A stretch of 64,000 bases of DNA from Chamaea fasciata (Eukaryota; Chordata; Aves; Passeriformes; Sylviidae). This document shows positions 37,371-54,291 of this stretch, piece by piece. The notes under the pieces are model-generated. The model worked only from the letters and a program-made list of their open reading frames with translations, did no database searches and was not told the DNA's origin. Each line of letters starts with the position of its first letter. The stretch's first letter is position 1. Location of the stretch: contig JARCOQ010000003.1 in the NCBI GenBank assembly GCA_029207755.1, positions 2,985,759 through 3,049,758 of the forward strand. The letters are read 5' to 3'. The translations under genes were made by a program, and so were the position numbers.

Positions 37371-38320
37371 CGGTATTAATGGTGAAAGAGCACACTTGGA
37401 TGCTAATTCTTCTCCCCCCACCGCTCCCCTCCCAAATCCCTGCTAGGAAGGCGGCAGGGAAGCCAGCTAGAAACCATTTGATTGTTCCTAGGTATGACTA
37501 ATTCTTTCCTTAAGCTGGGAAATTCAGCCTGATTAAAAGCCTCATTTATTATCCGATAAGCAAATGGACCCAGATTCCACCTTGTGGAGGAGGCTTCCTT
37601 GCTCCCCAGACGCCTTTTTTTAATTTTTTTTTTTTTCTTGCCTCAGCTCGGTGGATCCCTTCTCCAAAGGCCCAGCCGCAGTCTGGGGGGGCCGCTGCCC
37701 GGCCCTCCGCACCCACTGGACCCCCCTCGCTCTTTCCTTATTGTTTTTTCCCCTATCCGTATTTTCTCCCCCGCCCCTCAGCCTTTCCACAAGCTCAAAT
37801 AGATCCCCGCAAAGCAGCAAGTTTTTTGGTGAAAAAAAAAACCACCAAAAACAAACCCAAACCAAAAAACAAACCGACCAAAAAAACCCAAACAGAGTTG
37901 CTTTCCTAAAAAGGCAGCCGGGCGAGATGCTGCGCGGGTCCCGCTGCAGAGCAGCGCATCCGCCGCGCCAGGGGTTTACCGGGATAGCGCGTTTACTTTT
38001 TCCCGTTTAACAGATGATTAATTGCTGTCCGGATTAGCCCTCTTTTATTTTTTTTAAAAAGTTTTCTTTTTTCTTTTCTTTTTTTTTTTTTTTTTTTTTT
38101 TTCTGGCCGGCCTCTCACGGGCGGAGGAGCGAGCTGAGCAGTTCCTCGCAGCGAGCCCTAAGAGTAATAACTGTTTGCTAATTGTAAAATCCTTATCCAG
38201 GATGAGGTTTGGGCAAACAATTTGTAGGGCTGTAATTACATTGTAAAAGTGTTTCGGGCTGAGTTGCGCTGAATTAAGCTCATAAAGGCCTGGTGGAGAC
38301 GCTGAAAAAGGGTCTTTTGG
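37371..38320. promoter_or_regulatory. Proximal upstream homeodomain-motif block
   Basis: 37470-37570 (AAACCATTTGATTGTTCC, CAGCCTGATTAAAAGCC, TTTATTATCCGATAAG) and 38005-38290 are unique AT-rich islands beside GC-rich DNA. TGATTAAT at 38015-38022 is a PBX-HOX type site; TGTAATTACA (38231-38240) is a perfect palindrome with a homeodomain core. An A/C-rich simple tract (37832-37893) and T24 (38079-38102) interrupt the region. Confidence 0.4.
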
Positions 38321-38639
38321 GTTTGTTTTTTTTTTTTTTTTTTCTTTTTTTTTTTTTCATGGTGGAGAGTGGGGGGGAAGGAAAAGAGGATGGGAAGAGG
38401 AGGAAACGCGTCCTTGGGAGCTGGGTCACAGCAACCCCCTGCAAAGGGACCGCTGCGGTGGGGAATGGTTACCGAGCGCTTTTCCCGGGGGAAATCGCCA
38501 GGAAAACGAGCCCCACGCGCCTGGCTCGGGTGGGTGGGGGTCAGTGCATGAAAACATCTCTTACCTGAGCGGTCTGGATTTTCTCTCGCCGAGATTAAAA
38601 AGAAAAAAAAAAAAAAAAAAAAAAAGCTGGTCCTAGCGG
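38321..38639. other. Homopolymer-flanked stretch before the CpG island
   Basis: T18 at 38326-38343 and T13 at 38345-38357, then G+C-rich unique DNA, then A23 at 38603-38625. Open frames here are artefacts of the tracts. Confidence 0.7.
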
Positions 38640-39114
38640 AAAAAGGGGGCGGGAGAAGGGGGGGATCGGAACGGGTTTCCCCGAAGTTTGAGACGTGGCG
38701 GCGGGGGCCGAGCCGCTGCCCGGGGGTCCGGGCAGCAGCCGAGCCGCATCCCCAGTGCCCCAGGGGATTTACCGGAGGAACCCCCCCGGTCACTGTCGGT
38801 ACAGCTCAGCCGGGACCGCTGTACCGGGAGCTCTCCTTCTGCCGCCCCGCTGCCCGGGCGGAAGATGCGATAGTGTCGGGGCAGCGGTCCCCGCAAGTGC
38901 TCGGAGCAGCCCGGCCCGCAGGTTGGTGAGGAAGAAGGGGCACGGCGACTTCTCCGCTCCCGGTCCGGCGGGCACCGGCGGGGCTGCGGGGAGGGACGGC
39001 TGTGCTTTTGAACGCAAAAGGGAGCGGACCCCCGGCCCGGCGGATGGAGGCACCGGCGGGGGGCGGGGGGGGGGATCGCTCGGCGCAGGACAGCGCGCCC
39101 GCGAAGCCGGGCGG

Positions 39115-39191
39115 AGGGGATGGGGATAGGGATGGGAATAAGGATGGGGACGGGCACAGCGACGGACGGGAACGGGGATGGGAATGGGGGG
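39115..39191 (+). repeat. Degenerate GGGATG/GGAATG minisatellite, G-quadruplex-prone
   Basis: Roughly hexameric units (GGGGATGGGGATAGGGATGG and onward) run for about 75 bp with many separate runs of three or more G. This is suitable for G-quadruplex formation, about 50 bp upstream of the CCAAT pair. It accounts for the repeated Met-Gly or Pro-Ile-Pro peptides that appear in conceptual translations here. Confidence 0.7.
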
Positions 39192-39240
39192 GCGCGCCCC
39201 CCCCCCGGCGCGCCGGTCCGAGCCCCGCTTCCCGCCCGGA

Positions 39241-39280
39241 CCAATGGGGGCGCGGCGCGGGGCGGCGAGGCGCTGATTGG
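39241..39280. promoter_or_regulatory. Paired CCAAT boxes (NF-Y type)
   Basis: GGACCAATGG (CCAAT at 39241-39245) and an inverted copy, CTGATTGGTC (ATTGG at 39276-39280), lie 35 bp apart in the CpG island. Both have the extended NF-Y context. Opposed pairs about three helical turns apart are common in TATA-less, often bidirectional promoters. Confidence 0.5.
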
Positions 39281-39706
39281 TCGGCGGCGGCGCGGCGGCG
39301 GCGGCCGGGGGCCGGGTGAGCTCACTCGGCCGGCGGCCGCGGGGGGAGCCGCCGGGGAGTGGGGGGGGGGGCGCCCGGCGAGGCGGGCGGCGGAGCGAGG
39401 GGCGGGCGGCGGCGCGACCCCGGGGCGCTGCGCGGGCGCTGCGCGGGGCGGCGGCGCCGCCAGACAAAGGCGACGGGAGCGCCCCCTCGGCCGCCCGGGG
39501 GGGGGAGCTGGACTCGCCGTCCCGCGGACGCGCATGGCGGGGGGGGGGGGGGGGGGGAGGCGCGGAGGGCAGGGCCGGGAGGGGGCGGTGTGTCCAAGCC
39601 GCGGCGCTGCGCGGGCGCGGGGCGGGCGGCGCGCCCCCCTGCGCCGGTGGCGGAGTTGCTGCCGCCCAGCGCATTGTGTAAGACGCGACCTGTTATGGCC
39701 ACCACT

Positions 39707-39714
39707 ACTTCCGG
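39707..39714 (+). promoter_or_regulatory. ETS-family site ACTTCCGG
   Basis: Exact ACTTCCGG (reverse CCGGAAGT), the GABP/ELK consensus, inside the CpG island and just after a TTATGGCCACC segment. Such sites usually lie close to dispersed start sites of CpG promoters. Confidence 0.4.
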
Positions 39715-39761
39715 GTTCCCGCAGTCTGCTCCAGCCCGGCGCTGCGCTGCGCTCGGGCGGA

Positions 39762-39810
39762 GCGGCGGCGGCGGCGGCGGCGGCGGCGGACGGACGGCAG
39801 CGCTCGGACC

Positions 39811-39841
<31 letters not shown>
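39762..39841 (+). repeat. Two CGG trinucleotide repeat blocks
   Basis: Near-pure (CGG)n at 39762-39789 and again at 39811-39841, separated by a 21-bp spacer. Both lie in the CpG island, close to or inside the transcribed leader region. CGG repeats in 5' regions are length-unstable and can form hairpins or quadruplexes. Confidence 0.85.
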
Positions 39842-39842
<1 letters not shown>

Positions 39843-40201
39843 AGCGCCTCCCCCCCTCCCCGCCTTCCCCCCCCCCCTCCTCCCGCCATCCCGCCCCGCT
39901 GCCCTTCCTCCCGCGCCCGCCCCGCACGGCACCCGCGCCCGGCCCGCCTCCGCCAGCCTCGCCCGGCGGCCGCGCAGGGGCAGAGCGAGCCGGCGCCGGC
40001 GAGGAATTAGGAGCGATCCGAGGAGGAGCGAAAAAAAAAAGCCCCCCATCATCATCATCATCATCATAATAACCATAATAAAAGGAGAGCCGGCGCGTTA
40101 GCGAGCCTTTTTAATTTTTAATTTTTTTCTCCCCCCTTCCTTCTCCTCCTCCCTCGATTTTAAAATTTTTTTTTCCTAAATTTTTTTATTCTTTTTTTTT
40201 T

Positions 40202-40203
<2 letters not shown>

Positions 40204-40239
<36 letters not shown>
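40204..40239. repeat. 36-nt poly(T) tract upstream of leader
   Basis: Uninterrupted T run between the CpG island and the leader, within a wider T-rich stretch (40110-40239). Long A/T homopolymers exclude nucleosomes and are also prone to length error in sequencing. Confidence 0.9.
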
Positions 40240-40240
<1 letters not shown>

Positions 40241-40340
40241 GGTGAGCGCACTCGAAAATTAACATTCGCGGTGTCCTGCGCGGTGGGAGCACACGCAGCG
40301 GATCATCATCAGTCATTCACCACCTTGACAACCTCGCCTG

Positions 40341-40350
40341 TGATTGACAG
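40341..40350 (+). promoter_or_regulatory. PBX-MEIS composite site TGATTGACAG
   Basis: Perfect match to the decameric PBX (TGATTG) plus MEIS/PREP (TGACAG) heterodimer site, 477 bp upstream of the MEIS1 start codon. It is the only exact copy I found on either strand. A further TGACA half site lies 14 bp upstream (in CTTGACAACC). Function is inferred from the motif. Confidence 0.6.
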
Positions 40351-40368
40351 CCGGAGTGGCAAAAAGCC

Positions 40369-40392
40369 ATGAGACTTGGTAGTTGGGTTTGA
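40369..40392 (+). other. Upstream ORF 1 (7 codons) in MEIS1 leader
   Basis: ATG AGA CTT GGT AGT TGG GTT TGA encodes MRLGSWV. It has a purine (G) at -3, so its initiation context is better than that of the main start 435 nt downstream. It lies 18 nt after the PBX-MEIS motif. It could lower main-frame translation if transcription starts upstream of it. Confidence 0.5.
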
Positions 40393-40399
40393 GGGGCAC

Positions 40400-40402
<3 letters not shown>

Positions 40403-40432
<30 letters not shown>

Positions 40433-40448
40433 GAGAGAGAGAGAGAGA
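40403..40448. repeat. Poly(A) followed by (GA)10 in the 5' leader
   Basis: A26 at 40403-40428 runs directly into a GA dinucleotide repeat, a purine-only tract of 46 nt between upstream ORF 1 and the main start. Confidence 0.9.
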
Positions 40449-40629
40449 AAAAACTGATTTGGGGAAAGGATATTTGCTTTCGCCCCGCTGCTGTCTTGGA
40501 AACGAGAGGGGGAGAGTAAGAGAGAGAGAGACAGGGAGAGAGGGAAGAAAGAAAGAAAAAAGAAGGAAGGAAGGAGGGAGAGTTGATTTTTTTTTTCTTT
40601 TTCTTCTAATTTTTTTTTCTCCTTTTTTA

Positions 40630-40710
40630 ATGCTGAGTTACCGTATCGCTTCGCTGAGATCCAGCAAGCCGAAGATTTTACTCGATTGCTTCCACTGCTG
40701 GAGACGCTGA
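40630..40710 (+). other. Upstream ORF 2 (26 codons) in MEIS1 leader
   Basis: ATG at 40630 opens 26 codons beginning MLSYRIASLRSSKPK and ending at TGA 40708-40710, 116 nt before the MEIS1 start. The peptide is basic. T at -3 and C at +4 make the start context weak. It does not overlap the main frame, so reinitiation would be possible. Confidence 0.45.
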
Positions 40711-40826
40711 GGGATTTTTGCCTTTTTTTGGGGGTGAGGGGGGGGGAACTTCGTGTTTCTTTCTTTTCACACTGGCCTTAAAGAGGATATATTAGAAGTT
40801 GAAGTAGGAAGGGAGCAAGCAGGCCG

Positions 40827-47620
<6,794 letters not shown>

Positions 47621-48273
47621 GTACGATTCTCCCCAACGGTCTCACATGCTAAAATCTGTATGCAGATCGCTCGCCGGGGTCACTACGCCTCCTTTTTATT
47701 ATTTGCATATGATTAAGCCCCTTTTAGATAAATTTCCATCGAAATGAAAATTTTTTGAATAATGTGGCTATTATTGCTTCATTAAGGCTTGCTCCCGGAT
47801 CCGACCTGGCGAGATGAGCTTGTAAAAGCGTCGCCTGCAAACTCGACCTGTTCCTTGTCGCTTTTAATTTTTGTCTTTATTTTATTTACCCTTTCCAATA
47901 ATAGAGGCGCTATCTGTGAATCAACTGGCTTCTTGGTAGCTTGGGGAAGGAAGGGCTTGGAGTCGTTGACCAAAATAATAATAAAATCCGAGATAGGTGG
48001 TCCAGAGAAGACAGAGAGGGTTTGAAATCTAGCAAATACTGGCTATTTTCTTCCCGTCTCTACGGTTCATTAGTCCGTCTTGTCAGTTTTCCTTGGCCGA
48101 ACGCTTTTAGACTTGAGTGAACATTGCTTTGTGCACGCCTGCCTGCTGCAAACGCGCCCATTTTATTTTACTTAATAGAAGGGGGGAAAAAAAAGGGAGG
48201 GGGGAGAAAATAAAATGGGATTCAGGTTTTAAATTTTTCTCCTTGATCTTTCAAGTTTTTGAGCCCTCTCTTT

Positions 48274-48305
<32 letters not shown>

Positions 48306-49489
48306 GTCAAAGCCAAAGCCAAGGCAGCGAAGCCTCGCGTGGCTGTGACGGTTGTCCGGGTTTTGTTTGGGATGGGTCAGACCTTTAATGTCGGCTGCAG
48401 CGGGGTGGGAAATGCGGGTGAGCTGAGTGGGGAGAGCTGGCTGTCCCCCCTTCCTTCCCTCCTCCTTCCCCTGGGCGCAGACTGGGAATCCTTGCCTTCT
48501 CATGGGAGCTAAGGCAGGAGGTGCCCGGATCTAAATTAAGCCCCTGGGTGATGGTAGTGGCTGAGATTTGGCTTTTATTCGAGTTGGGTGAAACGGTGGG
48601 GTTTTCCCGGTCCGTTTGTTCTGGACCGAGGGGTAGCAGCGCTCTGCCTGTGGGAGAGGAGACCTCAAGCACACGCACAAAAAAACCCAAATCCCTGCTT
48701 AAGCCCACCCCCCCCCCCCCCCGTTATTTCTTCTTTTTGATCAGCTACGTAAATACAGCGTTAGGAGTGATCTGCTCCTGACTCTGGAGGTTTCCTTTTG
48801 TTCAAGCAAGGCGCAGCCAAGCAGGCAGGAGTTTCCTCAGCTGCTCTGCTGTTATCGCTGGCACTGTCAGCTGGGAGTTATTTTATAGATCACCGACATG
48901 AAGGTGCGTTGCATTGCAGCGTGGGCAGTATCTGAAGTATTTTCTCCTATCTGCCAAAGGCTATCGGTTTGCGACAGGGGAGGCAGGCTTGAAGGAAGGC
49001 ACGAACTTTTTAAAAAGGGGTTTATGTGCACGTAGGTAGGTCGTTTTGAAGGGATTTTTTTCCCCCTCCACCCAATTTCGCTGCGCAGGGGAAAAGCTTG
49101 GCGGAGTGGGTGGAGGGTGGTGCGGCAGGGAGGTACCCGGGACTGGTGAGGATGCTCCTGGGAGCTGCCGGCCCCGCTCAGCAGCGCCTTGGAGCGAGGG
49201 GAACCCTCCAGCCAGGGTCTAGCTGAGGGAAGCTCGGCTCGCTGCTGTTGAATAAAAATTGTAATCCAACAAGTCTAACTAGAAAATGGGTTTCTAAAAG
49301 CTCTGGAGTGCTGGGTACATAAAGCTATTTGAGCAAATTACAAGAATCGCTCAGGGGCACGAATGAAATCAACACTTTAATTGCCTCCAAAATGAAGATT
49401 TATACCCCATTTTCCCAACGAATCATTATTTTATTAAAGTGAAAGCTAAAGAGAGATGAAGCTACACTTTTTTGGGGTTGTCGGGGGGT
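47621..49489 (+). other. MEIS1: MEIS1 intron 6, proximal part with candidate enhancers
   Basis: Phase 0 intron that runs past the window end. 47640-47810 is AT-rich unique DNA with octamer ATTTGCAT (47701-47708) overlapping a TGATTAAG homeodomain site. 48285-48305 is an A tract plus (TA) microsatellite. 48707-48722 is a C16 run. 49220-49440 is another AT-rich unique block with the look of a conserved element. No exon recognised. Confidence 0.7.
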
Positions 49490-50040
49490 CGGGTGTGTTT
49501 CTCCAGCACCCCCGCGCCCCCCCCTTTTTTGTGTTTCCCGGAGCGCGGAGCTTGCGCCGTCCCCTTTCCCGCACCCCCGGCTTGTGCGAGCCGCGCCCCG
49601 GGGCGCTCGGGCTCCGCTCCGGGCACCTTCCCTTCCGCCCCCGCGGGGCTTTGCTTTCCCCCGTTGAAGGGGAAAAGCTGAAAAGAAAAAAAAAAAAAAA
49701 AAAAAAAAAAATCCGCTTTTTCACCCTCCCCCCTCCGGGCGGATCAAACCCCGCGGAGATCGGACGCGGGGAGGTTTTACCGAGGGATGCGCAGTCCCTC
49801 CGGTAAACTCCGGTGCCAAGCCCGGCCCCGGCGCGGCCCGGCAGTATCGGGGCCCTTAATGGTTCAATAATAAGGTGTTGAGTGCTGGTCGCCGGGGCGG
49901 CTAATTAGGATGTGACTGCGCAGGGCGCGTTTATGGCTGCGCGGGTCTGGGATGCGCGGGCGCGCAGGGTCGGGGCGGTAGGAGCGAGGGGCTTGGCTCC
50001 GGGTTTGGGGGGACACCCTCCCCCTCCCTGCATGCCCACG
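49490..50040. promoter_or_regulatory. CpG-rich block in MEIS1 intron 6 (possible internal promoter)
   Basis: About 550 bp of high G+C with frequent CG, interrupted by A26 (49686-49711). It holds TTTATGGC (49930-49937), a posterior-HOX/CDX-like motif, and GGCTAATTAGGAT. It stands out from the AT-rich intron around it. It could drive a short MEIS1 isoform or an antisense RNA; no initiator or new coding exon could be established. Confidence 0.45.
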
Positions 50041-53000
50041 GCTCTGCTTGGGAGAGTAGTAAAAAGAGTAAGTATTTAAAAGCTTTTATTATGGATTTAA
50101 TTACATTTTCTTATATTGTGGTAGTAAAGGTTACAGTTAACAGGGTGGGTTTGGTGTGGTGTTTTTTTTTTTTTTTTTTTAATTTATTGGTTTCCCCTTA
50201 TTTACTCTTTCCCTACAGGCCCCTCAAAGCCAGTGCCTTTAAGTCCCCCCGGTTAATAGAAAGCAATGACACTAATGCTAGATTTTGCAAAGTAAAGCCC
50301 TATAACACTAACCATTGTTCAGTGATTTAACCAGCTCAGTGGCACTAGGTCACTAAAATAGCATCCTTCTCCCACGGGCTCGACCCCGCTGCCTGCCAGG
50401 GTGAGACCTGCAGAGTTTGTGTTTACTGTCACGGCTCCACAAGTACAAGGCAGGACTTTGGGCTTTTTGCTGGGGAGAGTTGAACTCAAAATCATCCAGA
50501 CCCCAGGACTTTAGAAAAAAAAAACAAAACAACCTAGCTGAAGAATTGCAGTCATCCTCAAAAGTTTCAAAATAAACCTTTTTTAATCATTAGCTTTTCA
50601 AACATTCGCATGTTTAAATTTTCGGTGTTTGTCAGAGCCCGGGAAGATTTAGAACACAGCTGTTGTGTGATGTGTCTGGGAAAACTCCCTCTGATTAAAA
50701 AAAAAAAAAAAAAAGCGCCCAAAGACTGTCTGCAGTCTGACAACAGAAATTCAGTTTTTTTGGTAATCCTCAAGTGTTACCGTGGGGTTGTTTTCTGGAA
50801 GCCACATCACCTTGGCACCCAGGTGCTCTAGTCCAAACTGTAAAATTCTCCTACAAGAAGGAAAACACGGTACGAAGTACCCACCACATCCAAATAAAGT
50901 GCATTAGCTGCGTAATATAGATTTTATAGGGACAAAAAGGTATTTTTCTTACTGAAAATGAACTTGTTGAGCCCCTCCACAGTAGCGTTGCTTGACAAAA
51001 AAAATTGCAGTTTAATAATGCACAAGCCAATTACAGATGCAGAAACTTTTAGAGGCAAAAAGGCAAAGAGCCAAATTCCTATAGGAACTATGAGGGAAAT
51101 GATCAAAAAATGAACATGAAATAAGACTTCCTGCAAGAAGGTCCATAATTCAACATTATTTGACTCCACTGTCAGGGAAATTGTTGAAGGATAGTAAACC
51201 GATACTGGAGTCTCAGTCATTTTTGTTACAGTCTTAAATGTTTGCAACTGTGGCGTTTTAGATGGCCCTTCTTGGGTGATAATATATCACATACATACAC
51301 ACACGTATATAATAAAGCAACACCTCTATTTATGTTGCAATAGATTTTATTTTAATGCGTGCGGTTGCAGAGTTGCTCCAACAAAAATGCGGGTAGGCAG
51401 CAGCTTTTTTTATTTTTTTTAAATGGAACAATTGCTTAAGATGTATTCTTTACGAAGAAAGAATCATAAACTGGAATGCAATATAAAGCGTAGCTGAAGG
51501 TGGTAGAGTTGTTCAGGGCATCGACCAGTTACGACTAGGCTTAACTTTCCAAATTCTCAAATGTATCAGCTATACCTTGTAGCCGATACCTAAACCATGC
51601 CTTAGGGAAAAAATTACTGGGAAATACGATTTTACTTTGGGACTTCTTCACAGGTACTTTCAAACCTTGTGTGGTTTTAAAGAGGAATATTGCTGCCTTT
51701 AGGATATGTGCTCCCACATTGGAGGACCAGGCATCAAAATAATAGATGCGGTGCAGAGGGTGCAAGGTAGAAATCATTTCTGCATAATAAAAGAGTTACA
51801 GCAAAGTGGGACTCTGAGGAGGACCGGTAAAATAATGTTTTAATGACTCAACATTTAATTTTCGTCCTCTGACTTTCTCACTTTGAGCCAGCCAATCCTT
51901 TTTTTGTTTGTTTTCGAGTAATTTTTATTATTTTTGCTGTAATGTTTAGAAGCTGTTACCATGCCCCAGTTTGGCAGGCTATTTATGTGAAGATAGGATA
52001 TGTTAATTTCTGCTCCAGACATGTTTTCATCTGATACACTGTAGCTGAAATTGTATTAGCAAAATAAGATTTTCTTTGCTCTCCCTCTCTTTAAGCGAGT
52101 AAATACGTTGTTGACTGGACATGAAATTGAATATATTTTTTTTTTTTAGTTCATGATTTCAGTTCACGAGTCCTTGGGGTTCTTTTTTTTGGTTTTTTAA
52201 TCATTCAAGAACCCAAAAGCGGCCATCCTTACAGCTGGGTGTAAGATTTGCTGCCTTCGTGAAATTGCATGCTCAGGCCTAATTTCCACGTAAAGTTTTC
52301 CAAACTGAAGTTAGTTAGCTCTTGTTGCACAGGATAGTTTAATTCCCAGTTTTTCTGGGAATTCTTTTCAACGTCAGACCTGACAGAGCTGAGTTTAAAC
52401 CCCGGTTAACCTCAGAATTGATCCTAAACATTTGCGAGTGTATCCCAAGGCATTCCTGTAAGCCAGAGCTCGCCGTATCTGCATTAGGGACATAGATTGT
52501 TATTTTGGGGCAACTTGGAGACTTGGAAGTTGTGAAAAAAATGAGTTTTACCTTAAGTTTAACCTTTATGGCTGAGGGTTTGAGTATTTCCATGGCTGCT
52601 GGTCCGCAGGTAACAATAAAGGTAATGGGCTCTGCATGCGGGAGGGTTACTGCAGCCCCGCGTGGGCAATGTTAGACCTTAAAAAAATCAGATTATATTG
52701 CACTCAATCAAAATGAGTAAGTGTCCATCGTGCTGATAAATACTACTTTAAAAAGGCCCTGAAAATCCGGCACAGCTTCTTTAAATTAGGGAATCTTCCT
52801 TTTGTTTTGTTTCGCATTTCTGCGTTTGGGTTTTTTTTTTTTTTTTTGGTCACGTGAGCACACGGTTTTTTAGGATCTATGTTGTGTAATCTAAACAAGT
52901 TTAAGAAACTAAAGAGGAGAGTTGTTTCTGGTCAGGAACGTTTTTGAAGGTTTCTGGAAGCGTTTTCTGGGGAGGGTTGTGTGAGAGAAGGAAAAACTGG

Positions 53001-54290
53001 GGTGTGCTGCGGTGTTACTTCGTGTCCTTGGTGTTTTACCTTCTTGTCCGCGTGCTCTGTTTCTCAGAGCAGGCTTTGACTTAGACGGCAAATTGGGAAT
53101 AATTAGTGGTTGTATTTTTATTTTTTCCTGCATTTGCAGCAATATTTGGAGAGGGTAGCTCTAAGAGAGCACACATTTTGTGTTTGGACTTCTTTGAGTG
53201 TGTTTCCGCCCCTGATTAATGGCTCCGTATCTAACCCACCACCGATACTCTGTAACGCGTCCGAAATACAACTTGACCGCGGTTGCTTCAGCTCTCCTTT
53301 GGCCTCCTTAGTCTGGTTGCCTTTTCACTTTCACTACCTTCAAAGGGCAAAAAATTAAGAGATGTAACCTGGAGCATAGGTGAGAGCAGAATCCCATCAG
53401 GCCGGTGTCCCCAGCATTCCCTTTTTTTTAATTTAGATGAGGTCCCTGGAAAACTTCAGTCCCTCGGCAGTGGGGGCTTGGTGTCTTAGCAAGAGTGCTG
53501 CTGGCACAGGGGAACCCCTTCACCCCTGTGGGTTCAACTCCTGGAGTGGCCTCACTGGTTGCTGCTGTCATTGTTTCGCTTATTTGTTTTTTGGGAGTAC
53601 ATATCCAGGAGGTGAAGAGCGACAGGCTTTACGTGAGTCACTGTGCGTACGAAAGCAATAGCGCAAGGCAGCGAGTGGTTTCTGGGGGTTCTTGTGTTTT
53701 GGGCAAGGGAGTCTGATGTCATTCAGCAGATGTCTGGGGGAAATGTTGGAAATTTAAATGTTGGTGAGGTGAATGAAAAAAAAAAACCCAAACCTAAGTT
53801 AGTCCTATAGGCAAAGGATCTGTTTGCAGTTTTAAAAACAAACGAGATTTAAGAGTTATAATGCAGAGGCTGCCGTTTTCTTAAGAACTTGCGGGGCATA
53901 CAGCAGGTAGGATGGATTTTTGCCCAAATTTGGCCTCTTCTGTTGGCGACAGGATGGGCTGCTGAAAGTCATGGTGTCTCCTTCTTTTGCAAATGGCTTT
54001 TATTTTGCAAGCATCTTCAAATCCAGGCCCTGGAAGAAATGTTTCCTCCCTGCCCCCGTCAGAGGTTGTACGTAAGTCATCCATGAGTTTTGGGGATCAA
54101 TAAAGGGATAACTGTGAAAGGCAATGGCCCATAACACACGGGCAGTGGGATGAGTTGATCTAATGTTCCCTGCCTGGCCTCAAAACTCGATGAATTTCTG
54201 GGTTTGTCCACACAAGGACACTCAGGAGAGGTAAGACAAATTGATTGGGTGTAAAATTAAAGTGCATTAGTTAAAGTGCATTGGACTATT
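50041..54290 (+). other. MEIS1: MEIS1 intron 6, AT-rich middle part
   Basis: No exon or intact element seen. 50880-51790 is AT-rich unique DNA of candidate-enhancer type; short minus-strand open frames in it are judged chance. TGATTAAT, a PBX-HOX type site, lies at 53213-53220. T tracts occur near 50161-50180, 52138-52148 and 52830-52848, and an A tract near 53775. Confidence 0.6.
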
Positions 54291-54291
54291 G

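Larger units (their letters stand above)
38640..40010. promoter_or_regulatory. MEIS1: CpG island / MEIS1 core promoter region
   Basis: About 1.4 kb of extreme G+C with very frequent CG dinucleotides, ending about 0.8 kb before the MEIS1 start codon. It contains a CCAAT pair, an ETS site, G-rich arrays, a 19-nt G run (39539-39557) and two CGG repeat blocks. Open frames on both strands here reflect the lack of AT-rich stop codons. Developmental homeobox genes usually have such islands at their promoters. Confidence 0.85.
40250..40826 (+). other. MEIS1: MEIS1 5' untranslated leader (5' end not defined)
   Basis: Stretch between the end of a 36-nt T tract (40204-40239) and the start codon. It holds a PBX-MEIS site, an A tract followed by (GA)10 (40403-40448), a second purine tract near 40520-40580, two short upstream ORFs and a T/C-rich segment at 40588-40628. 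From memory, the segment near 40350-40480 resembles the published mammalian MEIS1 leader, which supports its being transcribed. The transcription start itself cannot be placed from sequence. Confidence 0.7.

Noticed and set aside
38633..40069. Very long overlapping open frames on both strands (up to 418 codons)
   Set aside because: They lie in the CpG island, where stop codons are rare. The peptides are Pro/Arg/Gly/Ala repeats read in all frames, with no domain, and the real MEIS1 start is downstream.
40072..40084. TATA-like ATAATAAAAGG as the MEIS1 TATA box
   Set aside because: Weak match at the end of an ATC repeat beside a CpG island; dispersed initiation is more likely.
50924..51777. Two minus-strand frames of 107 and 78 codons in intron 6
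   Set aside because: Different frames, AT-rich DNA, no family match; better explained as non-coding, possibly regulatory, sequence.
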